From Pomphorhynchus laevis (Eukaryota > Acanthocephala > Palaeacanthocephala > Echinorhynchida > Pomphorhynchidae), in contig WNNJ02002075.1 in NCBI GenBank assembly GCA_012934845.2, positions 1-64,000 of the forward strand: 64,000 nt of DNA. Reading direction: 5' to 3'. Shown here in pieces: positions 33,393 through 45,300 of the stretch. Below the pieces are notes generated by a model. That model was not told the DNA's origin and searched no databases. It saw only the letters and a list, made by a program, of their open reading frames with translations. The position numbers and the translations under genes were made by a program. Within the stretch, counting starts at the first letter, position 1. Each line of letters starts with the position of its first letter.

Positions 33393-33720
33393 TCAAATGC
33401 TCCTGCTATATTTGTTAAGGATTTATCCAATTTTTGAATTATATATCAGTTTCATGATTTCATATTTGTCCTTAATAACCCATTATCTACATTTGATAAG
33501 ATAATATATTTGCACTTAATTATATCTTGATCTAAATTATTTAAATTTGTTTATAATTATAATCCCGCTTTTATCGATATATTAATATAATATTATACTT
33601 TCCTTAATTACAAATCATATACGTTTGATAAGATAATATATTTGTACTTAATTAGATCATCTAAATTATTTAAATTGGATTCTAATTATAATCCCGCTTT
33701 TATCGGTATATAAAATCTGA
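33393..33720 (-). promoter_or_regulatory. 5' flank of the cyclase gene with a ~95-bp direct repeat
   Basis: 33491-33590 and 33612-33705 share TTTGATAAGATAATATATTTG and TATAATCCCGCTTTTATCG. The duplicated block lies 100-300 bp upstream of the start codon, so it may duplicate promoter elements. No TATA box can be chosen with confidence in this AT-rich DNA. Confidence 0.5.
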
Positions 33721-35835
33721 TTTATTAGTCGATAATTACTTATAAATCAATGCGATAAGATCAAAGTGCAATTTTCATAAATACATTTATTGATAATAAG
33801 ATATTAGTTACACTTTAAAGTATCTCATTTACAGAATTAATTCATGAATCAAAAGCATATATATATCTTATCGCTCTAATTTCAAAATGCTAATTCTGAT
33901 GTTGATGATATCCAAGCGTGATATACATAATCGGATAAGAGTTATCTACTTCTATATTTGGCATTGATATTAAAATGATCATTAACGCCGAAACAGATTA
34001 TATTGTGCGATATCAAAACATATTGCAATATAATTTTTTGTTACATATATAATAAAATAATAGTTATATAATTATAATTATATATATTATTATATAATTA
34101 ATAATAATTATATAATAATTTCATATAAATTATATTAATATAATTCAATTATAATAAAATCTCTCCAAATATATGATCTTTCAAAGTTGAATAAATATTT
34201 TATTTTTTATTAAGATTTTTAATAAATCAATTAAGATTTGCTCAAATCAATTAAGATTTTTAAAGATACCTTGATTCAATTTAGTATTGTGTTCAATCCT
34301 TGATTATTTTTTAATTTTATGTCTGCGTCTATTTAACTGGCATGTATAAATTAAATTCTTAAAATAATTTTTTATTAATTAAATAATTTTTTATTAAATT
34401 TATAATTTAATAATAATTAAATAATTTGCTTATAAAATCATGATATTTTGATATAAATATAATAATATGATGATAATATTCTTCTTGATAGAAGATATTC
34501 TTTCATAATATATTTGATATCCACAAACCTAAATCTTATTATAGAAATAAATCTTAATTATAGACCGAAACATTCTTCAATTGCTAAATACAGACAAAAT
34601 AAGATAATCAACAGAGCAGTGAAAATTGCTCTGTTGATTGGAAAATAGAGCTTCGACATCTTCTATAATAATTTTAAAATTAAATTTATTCTTTAAAATT
34701 TTAAATTATTAATTGGTATAATTTATAATATTTGAAAAACATTTGATGTATTCGCTGTCAACTATCAAAACACTAAAATTATAATTTTAAAATTATATTT
34801 ATTCTTTAAAATTTTAAATTATTTACAGATATAATTGCTAATATTTAAAAAGCATTCAAAGTTTATTGCTGTCAATCATCAAAACACTAAAATTATAATT
34901 TTTTAATGTTAAATTTCGTCTTTAAATATAAATATTTGTTTGATTTTAAGCTTTTTAAATTGTTTTTTATTTGCTTTTTTATGTTTTTGTAAATTGAAAT
35001 ATTTTCATGTGCTTTTTGTTCGGTTTCTAGGTTTATTGTGTTCATCAAAGTTTAGGTCCTCATAAACGCATATCCTAAATTTTGTATTACCGAATATCAG
35101 TAATTATTTGCCGTATATAATATGGATATTATCCACGTGATATTCGCATTTTAGTTCAGCCTTAATCCCGAGCTAAATTGTGACTGGAGATGACTCAATC
35201 GGGAATATACTATGAATATGTTGTCTTAGTTAAATTCCTTACCTATTTTGCCCTGTCCCATTTCTATTTTGTTCCGTACCACCTTTTTGTTCAGGAATTG
35301 CAAATAAATTCTTTATATTAAAAATGTATTTTAAAGCTAATTACGAATAGATTTTAAATTAGTTCAAACTGAGAATACGAGTTCAGTATGAATTCAAATG
35401 TGATAATCTATTCAAATTGGAATAAAATTTGAATAGATTGGAGCCGGTTATGAAAAAAGATAATTTACATCTAATGATTTAAATGAATAAAATAATTTTA
35501 ATTTAGCTAAAAAATTAAACTGTATCAACAATTTTCTCCCATTATAGTTAAAGAGTTGTCTTCTCCTTGTAATTTGTATATTATTTTACGAATGATCAAG
35601 TCCACTTTATTTCCAAAATGTTTAAATTGTATTTAATTGTATTTTTATGCTAATTGTATTTAATCTTTATTTGTAAAAATAGATACTAACAAATTTTAAC
35701 ACTTTAAAGATGTCCGCTAATTACTAAAATCTACGCCCATCTATATCCTTTAAAATTAAAATTTTTCTTAACGAGCAGTAAATGTATAGTGAATAAATAT
35801 GTTATTCGTTATATAAATACTCTTCTTGAGGGGTT
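33721..35835. other. AT-rich intergenic region with a 112-bp tandem repeat
   Basis: Two units at about 34668-34780 and 34781-34892 share ATTCTTTAAAATTTTAAATT and CATCAAAACACTAAAATTAT. Otherwise only AT-rich sequence is seen, with no gene. Confidence 0.6.
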
Positions 35836-36256
35836 TTATCGTACCAAGCCGGGAATGGAAAAAAGCGGTGAATCTTCAGTTCTTGGAATAATCTGCGGAA
35901 TGTTGAATGCTGTATTAGCAGTACACAGGTTATTATAACAGATATAAGAAATCGGTAGTTGATGAATATTAGGCTGGTTTTGGAGGCTGTTTAATATTTG
36001 TGGATTAATCGATCCTCGTTGTATAACTGTGTTAATCGGTAACTGATCGATCGGATGTTGAAAGAATGGTTGTGTTGATGCATGTGGCATCAGTTGATTA
36101 TTACTTGCTAGAATCAAAAGTCGTAGTGTACTTTCGTCAACTGGTAATATAGGCGATGATGTTAGTCCGTTCATAAATATGGAAGGTGGCATTTGAATAG
36201 GACTTGCAGGTTGAGTAAATATTATATTCTTAGTTTTCAAGCGTTCAGTTGTCAAG
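35836..36256 (-). CDS. terminal exon of an unidentified host gene
   Basis: A 139-codon open frame ends at a TAA (35838-35836). It is preceded by a plausible acceptor (…GATATTAG, ending at 36257), and the first codon TTG at 36255 is not a start, so the true 5' part lies upstream. The peptide is rich in Pro, Gln, Asn and Ser (MPPSIFMNGLTSSPILPVDE, then NSLQNQPNIHQLP), as in disordered tails of nuclear or regulatory proteins. Codon use looks host-like. An ATG at codon 23 could also start a short protein. I do not recognise it. Confidence 0.5.
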
Positions 36257-36430
36257 CTAATATCACCTTGTAAAATAATAATTACACATCATTTCATAAA
36301 TATTTGATTGTTTTCCTTATTAAATCGTTTAACAGTAAAGTTGTTTTAAAGATGATTAATGCAATACAAATTTATTTTAAAATATTGATATAACAACGAA
36401 GATTACTTATTTGAAAATATTGATAATAAG

Positions 36431-36450
36431 TGACGTCACAAAAGTGACGT
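36431..36450. promoter_or_regulatory. cAMP-response-element palindrome plus half site
   Basis: TGACGTCA at 36431-36438 is a perfect CRE and TGACGT at 36445-36450 a half site. They lie about 180 bp upstream of the 36255 exon. If that exon is a first exon, they would be promoter-proximal. Otherwise the match may be chance, although a full CRE followed by a half site is unusual in such AT-rich DNA. Confidence 0.35.
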
Positions 36451-36584
36451 ATAATATATGAATTATAATGCAATAATATTAAATCGATACCGATAAAACG
36501 CCAAATCACAAGAAATTTTTTGCATTTTTAAATGTGTGATGACGCCTGACGCAGTAGTTATTCATGTATAATAAATTACTAGTA

Positions 36585-36659
36585 GGATCGAAATATGAAA
36601 TTTAGGTCTGGGTCAGCAGCTGATGAGACCCACCCAGGATGAATAGTAGCGTCATGCTG
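36585..36659 (+). ncRNA. permuted hammerhead-like module, family C copy 1
   Basis: GGAUC GAAA (36585-36593), a stem III strand ending CUGGGU, stem I strand CAGCAG (36614-36619), CUGAUGA (36620-36626), stem II strand GACCC, stem III strand from ACCCAG, GUC (36651-36653), then AUGCUG (36654-36659). Stem II and stem I each show one change from the pairing in copy 2. Confidence 0.5.
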
Positions 36660-36699
36660 TATCAAGAATAGGAACAATATTGTGTCATGTCCCAATCAG

Positions 36700-36775
36700 A
36701 AGAATAAAATTTATCTTCGAACTGATGGTGTGGCTATGGGATCCACTCTCGGTCCGATTTTTGAAATAAACTATC
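36700..36775 (+). mobile_element. PLE reverse transcriptase scrap
   Basis: Encodes NKIYLRTDGVAMGSTLGPIF, the conserved DGvAMGSpLGP block of Penelope-like RTs. It follows directly on the family C module, linking that repeat family to PLEs. Confidence 0.7.
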
Positions 36776-37080
36776 GTTTATAGCAATAATACATAAGGCG
36801 TTTTAATAAATTTAATTCGAAATAAACCAAATCGCTTGTCCGTATAAGGATTCCGTTGTATTTTAAATTTAGTTAGTTAATTTTGTGATTTGCAAGTTCT
36901 GAAATTCCCAAAACAGAATTTGCTTGATATTACTCTCAATAACAAAATCACTAGATACTTATATCACATTTAAAAGTCACAACACCATTTTATGTACAAA
37001 AATCATTACAATTTTTTTCATTAATTCTCAGAGGAAGCAAAGTTGAAATTAGGGGAACTTATCTCTTTTATATATTAAAC

Positions 37081-37367
37081 CAGCGGTTTCTAAACTGGGA
37101 GGCGCTCCAGAGGTGGCGCGGGCGATTGCCATGGGGCGCCATTAAACTTTGATTCGCTTATATGTAGGTACAGTTCTGTTAATTGTATGTAATAATAACA
37201 ATTTTATTTAGAAATGTTATCATTATTTAAAACTTATCAAAATATAACTTTAGATATAACATTTTTTAATTTTTATGTAAAGTATATCTAATAAAATGTA
37301 GGGAGTGAGGCGTGAATAAAATTTATTATTTAGTCAGGCGTAGTAGCATAAAGTCTGGAAACCGCTG
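37081..37367. mobile_element. non-autonomous hAT-like DNA transposon, 287 bp
   Basis: The left end CAGCGGTTTCTAAACTGGG and the right end, read inverted, CAGCGGTTTCCAGACTTTATG show the CAGNGGTT-type terminus of hAT elements. The interior is AT-rich without a transposase. A clean 8-bp target duplication is not visible, so the insertion is old. Confidence 0.75.
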
Positions 37368-39346
37368 ATATAAGCATTAATAATTATATACATAGTTTAT
37401 TATATATGCCAATTTATTCATCAATAAACTAACATTTGAAAACTACTGGTGACGTTATATTAATAAGAAATTTCATTAAAACTTTTTAATTAACACGGAC
37501 AGGAAAGTATAAAACTTGCATGTCTTTTTTACAACATTCGTAGGGAAGCTTTACCCGGAATGCGCCCACCACAGACGCCTAGCATCCGATAAGGCGTTTT
37601 GACTAATAAATTAGTCGAAATAATAAATTAATTAATAATCTTTAATTAATAACAAACAATCATCAATTTAAGCGAAACTAAGGGACATATTTACTTAATA
37701 ATCATAAAAATAATTCTAATAAGAAGCATTAAAATAATAACATTTATTCGCCTTTATTTAATTTTATGTTCAAATCATTAGAATAATAAAATTATTAATA
37801 CATTATAATTACAAATAATTTACAAAGTGGTTTTAATACATGTGACACTTTAAATATCTAGTAACTTAATAGCTTGTAATAAGTTACTTATCTGGTAACT
37901 TAATATCATATATTGCTGTACAGAACAATATACAATTTAAATAAAAAAATATTATATTAATATGATGATTATATTAATTTTATACAATTTATACATTGAA
38001 AATTATTTTTTTAGTTTCTATTGAAATTTAAATTAAATAATTTATATTCTTTTTAATTTAATACTCAGCCGAATATTTGTAATAGAGGTTTTTAGAATTT
38101 ATAGTTTAATTAATTATTTTTAAATCAATTGCTTAATAATTTAAAATTTTGAAAATAGACGAATTTTTAAAATCAAAGTCACTTATGTGACAACAGATTT
38201 CGGTACTCGCTAACTTTAGTTTAAATTTGATTCGATATTTTGTATTATTATTAGATATAGTCTAGTGTGATGCAATTTTTACGTTAATGTTAGCCGCTAC
38301 CATGGTAGAAGTGAAGCATATGTCTGCAAATTTTGTCAATGCAATTCACTTTTATTCATGCATGTTTTCGAATGCAAAATATTGAAAGAAAAAGGTTTAA
38401 ACTGCATATATTCAATAGGAAACTAAATTTTAGTTTTATTTATCATGAATGTAAGGCTCGGGTATCTTATCCCCGAGAACTTCGCATACAAGGATTTAAA
38501 GTTTTCATTCGCTTAATGAAAACTTTAAATCTTAAGTTTTAAAACTCAGGTAATCTTAATTAAAACTCAGGTAATTCGAAAAAAGAAACGTTTTGTGAAA
38601 TGTTAATCAACTAATTGGAATAAGAAAATTATCGGTTTATCGAAACTCTATAGTGTAATATGATAAAGCTATCTCCATGTATTATTGATTTAGCCAGGTA
38701 ATATTACTTATTGTATATGTTAATCAAGTCAAATGCTATTGATTAACGTTACTATTGATAATTATAGCTCATAAAACACGTTTAAAATAAGCCTATAACT
38801 TATTGTTTATGTGAATTGAATTGAAAGAACTAAGAAATATATCCCTTTACTAATTTTTAAAAATAATTTGTATGACTTTCATAAAATGCATACTTTTTCT
38901 ATCGTTAATGATAATTAATATTATTTAATCGGAAACAAGAACTTCTCGGTTCCAAAATATAATATTTGAGAAATTCTAGTATATATTTTACCGAAAGCGT
39001 AAAAAATAATTCAATCCTTATTCAAAACATAATATATTTATTGACATCTTAAATTAATTATCGATACGCTGTACATTTCATTTGATCAATTAAACTTATT
39101 GTTTATGCTGATCAAGTCAAATGATCTTGATCAACGTTACTATTAATAATTATATTTTGTAAAAACACGTTTACAATAACCCTATAACTTATTATCTAAG
39201 TTAATGGAATTGAATAAACTAATAAATATATTCATTTACTAATCAAAAGTATCAAGTTATAATCTCTATATTTAAGTTATTATTCAATAATAAATTTAAA
39301 TGTTTGTAAAGATTTAAATATTTGTAATTTATGTCTCTAAAATGTA
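37368..39346. other. AT-rich region downstream of the TGF-beta-like gene
   Basis: No gene recognised. A 17-bp inverted repeat with a 5-nt loop (GATTTAAAGTTTTCATT) lies at 38495-38533. From about 38800 onward the sequence is the 3' flank that is duplicated at 44858 and beyond. Confidence 0.5.
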
Positions 39347-42300
39347 TTAGAATATATCCCCAATGCATTTACAGGTTCTAGCCCCTCCTTTAAGAGTCAA
39401 TATCAACGATGTGCCGTTATTTTGTCGAAATTCCGTATAAATATCTTCGTACGCGTCAATACTACAACATGTTTTGCCAAATAGCCATTCGGCTAGTATT
39501 GTGCCTTCGATATTAAATGAATTAGGCTTCACGGCTCTATTCTGGCAGCTACCTTGACATTTCGTTATCGGAATCACTGTAGGCGCAACTAACGTATGTA
39601 AACCGAATGCCGATCTGTGATGGAATTTACTTACAGGGCAGCAATTTTTACCATCGTCACTAGCACAAAGCAGCTGATTAGAGGCATTTTTGTACTGCAG
39701 GAATTCAGTTAGGGAAAAGTACTGATCTTCCTTAGGCTTCGGTCTTATTTGAGCAGCAGCGGCGAAACCTCTAAATTGGTGAAGTTGATACATGAGTCGA
39801 TATCCTATTTGACGGTGTATATTATGAAGACGTATATATCTATCCTCTGGTAGTTTATCTACATAATGTACAATTATCACTTTACGCGTTCGTGTAATGT
39901 TGAACATGGGTAAGGGTTTTTGATCGCATCGTTTCGACATATAAGTATTATTTTTAAACAATCGACATACATATATTCTTTATCATAACTTATAAGACTA
40001 CCCTGATGCGCCTCAGTTCTACTTTATTACGGGGTGTGCCTCAAGGATCCCCACTTTCACCTATCTTATATCTTGCTGCCTCCACTGTACTATTCAAGAA
40101 TTTTTTACGTGATCAGCATCTAGTGGTATACGCTGATGATACCACAGCCCTGTTCTCTGGACGCAGGTGCAAAGATGTAGTCTTGGACATCAGCCGTTTC
40201 TTTTTAAGATTAAAAGACCAGCTGACCCCATCCAATCTTATTCTTAATTCGTCCAAATCGCAGGTGGTCTTCATTCATTGTGCCCCTGCGACAAAGGAAA
40301 AATTAAAAAGATTAGCACTATCAGATCTAACTTCCATATTGACTAATCAACCACTCCCTACCTTCACAAGTCGAGTAAAATACCTGGGGTTCATCATTAC
40401 GGTGAACTGGTCAGCGAAAGCTGACCTGGATAGACTCAAACGTATCCTGTAGAGAGCTAGGTTGGCCCTGAAACGGGCTCAGCAACTGTCGTTAATTGGG
40501 AAAACCCAGATGCGCGTCTGGGGTACTTTTGATATCTCGGGATTAGTATTATTTTCAAGAGGACGTCCCCTGAGCAAATACTAAGGTTTCTCAAGCTCCT
40601 CATCTCGCGATTACCGTGCATACTCTGCCTCGATTGGACTCTTCGACGGTGGGTGAGAAACCTCTGGTGGTTCAGTAGGAAGGCGTTGTGTTGGATTGGC
40701 TGGATGACTCAGATCCCGCCTGACCTGAGGTCGTAATATAGGAAGACTTTGAAATGGATTGTCTTTGAATTTTTTTGACCTGTTTGTTTTTCATGGATGT
40801 TTCTATTTTTAGTTATTTATCGGTTGTGTAGTTATTAAGAAAATCTTTATTTATTTTTTTAAAAATTGTACATCTTTTCTTTTTCGATATATATTTTACT
40901 TGTTCTATATATGGTAAGTAACATGCTGTCGGAACTTTCAAACAATTCGAGAAAATCGCATTTTCCAGCTAAACAAGTAAAGATTTGTCTATTTTGGGTA
41001 ATACTCTCGATTGGGAGCCCCCTGTACCCAAGTTAGTGAACTTAATAGTTATGAAATTATTGAAGCGTCAGGAGAGGCAAAATCTATTTAACATTTTCTT
41101 AAGAGATTTCACTAACCAATTTAATAAGCGAATTTTATTCAATACAATCAAATACTACGAAGGTGAAGTTAAAATATCCTTCGCTTCCCCCAACTTGGCC
41201 AGATCTTATACCGACTTGTTTAACGGCAGATTTTCGGATATAGTCACAATCTTATCAAAACCAATTATGTCATCAGTCAAAATCAATAATATCCCTACAC
41301 ACCTCACGGAAGATGTAGCAGCTCAAAAAGAAGAATATAACATCTCCAACATCCGCTTTATCACTAGCAAGAATGGTCTTCCCATACCAGTAGCATTCTG
41401 CAGCGCACCGATGGATGTTCCTCAAATTTTAATGAACACTTAATGTAACCCATTTATGGGGTACAATTTGAAATTTACTCTATTGGAGACATACAGTAAC
41501 TTGCTCCCGCTCTAATAACTGCCATCAGTGAGAGCACTGGTCATCAAGTTGCTCCTCGTCCCTGAAATGAAGGGTATGCGGATCAAGAATGATGCATCAA
41601 ACCAAATGCGAGAGCAAATCGTGCTGCTTGAACTGCGGGGGTTAGCACACCGCATAGTCAAAAAAAAATATCTGCTTTAAAAACTACCAAAAGAGGCACA
41701 TGCCAGATATGCCCAAACACAACAGTTTTGCTGCAACTGTCACATACGGGAAAAACGAAGAAAGTATTCCTGTTGCTGGCATAATGAAGTTTATAGATGC
41801 TAGATATCAGGAATCCATCGAGCGTCTTGAAAATCTAGTTAAGTCTTTAGTTAGTCAACTTGGGAATTCTATCTAGGCCCGGCCCAGTTGGGAGAGCGAC
41901 GACCAACAAAAGAAATTCAGCCACGCCCAACAAGAGGAATGGTTCATCGCAGTAAATAACACCAAACAAATTGGTTCGCATGAACTCATTATGGGCAGTC
42001 CCAACCCAAAAAATGAAGATAATGACCGTGGTCATGTGTCTTTTCCTGTTGGAACGGGAAGTGGAAATGGAGAACTTTCCGCCTCTGATTCCGACTAGGC
42101 GATGACGTCCAACTCCGGTTAAATCAATGCAATGGGACGTAATCAAGGGCCTTCTTCAGTGAATATCCTTCAGTAGAATTCGAAGGGTGATTCTGCCCTT
42201 AGCCTTCTATCTGGTAGAGATGCAGATGTTATAGTCCTTCAGAAGACGCGGCCTATCTGTCTCTGCCAGGATATTACTCGATTTATCTCTAAGCACATCT

Positions 42301-45300
42301 ACACCCACTTTACTCCGTACATAACCGGAGTAAAGTGGTTATGACCCCCGCACTCTTCTTCATCTCAAGGTATTTTAACCCAGTTGAAGAGCTCCTTAAG
42401 ATCATCCCTTTTTTAAACTACTCTTGTCAAGCCCTATCTTGTTTAGTTATATCACTCTGTCAGAACGATAAGCGTATTATCATAGCCAATGCCTATATTC
42501 GGTCATGAAAAATCCACAAGAACCGTGACCTCCTGATCGAATATTGGGAAGCGGTTATGACATCTTACTTGGTGACTTCAACGACAGAACTGGTCGTTGG
42601 ATTAACGCAGCCCTTCGCAGAGTTAGGATCGACTATCTTATTCATAAACCACCTTCCTTCACTTTTCATTATTCTAGAACACATTCTCTCCTCGATATAT
42701 TACTGCTTCATAAGATGTGGTTGTTGAAACCCATTTGCACTGAGCAGTCGCGCCGACAACAGATCACCTCTCATTACCTAATTCGATGGCGGCTAGAGAA
42801 AAATACGTTGCTTAGAAGAAGGTTTCACTTTGATCCAATCAGTTGCCTTATATCAGGCAGCTATCCAACTCTTCCCGGGAATTGGAAATGAGAGTTTGAC
42901 CGAATTTAATTCCTACCTCTCATTGCAAGCTACCGCGATCCTTTCGACTACCTATAAAGGTCGAATACACAATTCCACTCCAACAAAACTCAAGGTCCTA
43001 GCTAAAATGTTACACCTTCCCAAACTCTTTGTTTCCGCCAGACAGGTTCTCTCGAATGATTACTGGAGCTCGAGATATAGATTCCAGCTGAGTAGGGATA
43101 GGGCGATCATTGTTTACCTTAACCTTTCTCAGTCTTCCTTTTGGAAGATATTCAAGAAGGAGAAGTTTGTCTGTGTGAAGGATAGAGCCTTGGGTTATAT
43201 CGGTCGCATAGGCCTTGACATAGTTTTGGAGAAATTACTATCCTTACATAATATCGGAGCCACTCAGTTTCACCAACCAATCCTGCCCTGGGTTAACTTC
43301 AGAAGTAGAAATCTATCTGATCCAGATATCCTAGACTCTTGGGGCCACTTCCGGGCACCTCCAAACCTATGTGTCACTCTCCAATCGGGTCTGTCAACTT
43401 TTGACAGACAGTCAGAGAAATAAGGTCGCAATCACAATGCTATTAGCCTAACCGTAGATGTTGCTGACATCACATCAGCCGTCGAGTTTTTTTACCTAAA
43501 CAAAGATTGATCACTTGTCCTAATGATCTGTAGCCCACCTCGATTCAAAACGCGCTCATTTCCATCTACGAAAAAGCGCTTGCGCGTAAAATCTGATATA
43601 GATTATGTAAGCGTAATTTGATCCCACCGAGTGTTCATAGGTTTGTCAAAGGGCGCTCGGTGCATTCAGCAATTGGTGAAGTGCATCAGTATTGTCAGGA
43701 TAACAGTCATCAGCATGCTGTGGCTGTTTTTCTTGATTTTAAGCTGTATTTGACCGGATCTCCATTCCCTTTGTTATCTCCTCTTTCAGGTCTCTCGGGT
43801 TGAGTGCGAGAATTGTTAACAGAATGGAGATTTTGCTGTACACAAAGCGGTTCTTTTATGAAGACGACCATGATGCGCGCCGGTTCTACACTATATGGGG
43901 TGTATCTAAAGGCTCCCCACTTTCTCTAATCTTGTATCTTGCTGCCTCCATTGAATTCTATAACAAATTTAAACGTGATCAACATCTTGTGGTATACGCT
44001 GATGATACGACATCCCTGTTTTCTGGACGCAGGTGTAAAGATGTAGTCTCGGACATCAACCGTTCTTTAAAAAATCAGTTACCCTCATCCAATTTTATTT
44101 TAAACTCCAACAAATCGCAGGTGGTAGTCTTTCATCGCGCCCATGTCATCAAAAAGAAGCTTGAGAGACTAGCACTCTCTGAAATCTCCACCATTTTGCA
44201 GCCTCAACCACTCCTCATCTTCACGAGTCGAGTAAAATATCTGGGGTTCACCGTTACGGTGAATTGGTCGGCGAAATCCGACCAGTATAGATTCAAGCGT
44301 ATCATGAAGAGAGCTAGGTGGGCTATAAAACGGGACCAGCATCTTTCATTGAATGGGAAAACCCAAGTGCGTCTATGGGGGTACTTGGGCTATCTCGGGA
44401 TTAGTCTTCTTTACCAGAGGACGTCTCCCAGAGCAAAGACTAAGGTTTCTCAAGCTCCTCATCTCGAGATTATCGACCATAGTCCGTCTCGACTGGATTC
44501 TTAGGGGTGAAAGACCCCGAATGGTTCAGTCGAAATTCGGTACGCTTGTGCGGCCGGAGGGCTTAGATCCTTCTTGACCTGAGGCCGTAATGATAAAAAA
44601 GGAAGATAAAAGAAAATGCTACGACTGGAATGGACAATTGATTTAATTTGTGTTTTCTGCATGTTTTAATTTCTAAATTTTTTCTCAGTTATATAGTTAT
44701 TTAATAAAACCATTATTATACATCCTTTGAGCATTCTGTTTCTGTATGTGCACAGTTATCCTTACACTATCAACTAATGTCAAATTACCTACTTCAGAAA
44801 GCGACTGATCGAACTCGACTGAGAAGTGGCTTTCGCATTTTTAATATTCACAGCTCTTAAACTTATTGTTTAAGTTAATTGAATTGAAAAAAACTAAGAA
44901 ATATATCCCTTTGCTAATTTTAAAAAATAAATTGTATGACTTTCATAAAATGCATACTTTTTCTATCGTTAATGTTTAGTAACACTATTGATATAGTGTA
45001 TTAAAATATACCTACAATAATAGTATTTTATGCTACCAGAATTAATTAAAATGTTAGTCAATTCATTGAAAAAATATGTATTTCTTAATAACAGAAATAT
45101 TATTTAAATGGAAACAAGAACTTCTCGGTTCCAAAATATAATATTTGAGAAATTCTAGTATATATTTTACCAAAAGCGTAAAAAATAATTCAATGCTTAT
45201 TCAAAACATAATATATTTATTGACATCTTAAATTAATTATCGATACGCTGTACATTTCATTTGATCAATTAAACTTATTGTTTATGCTGATCAAGTCAAA

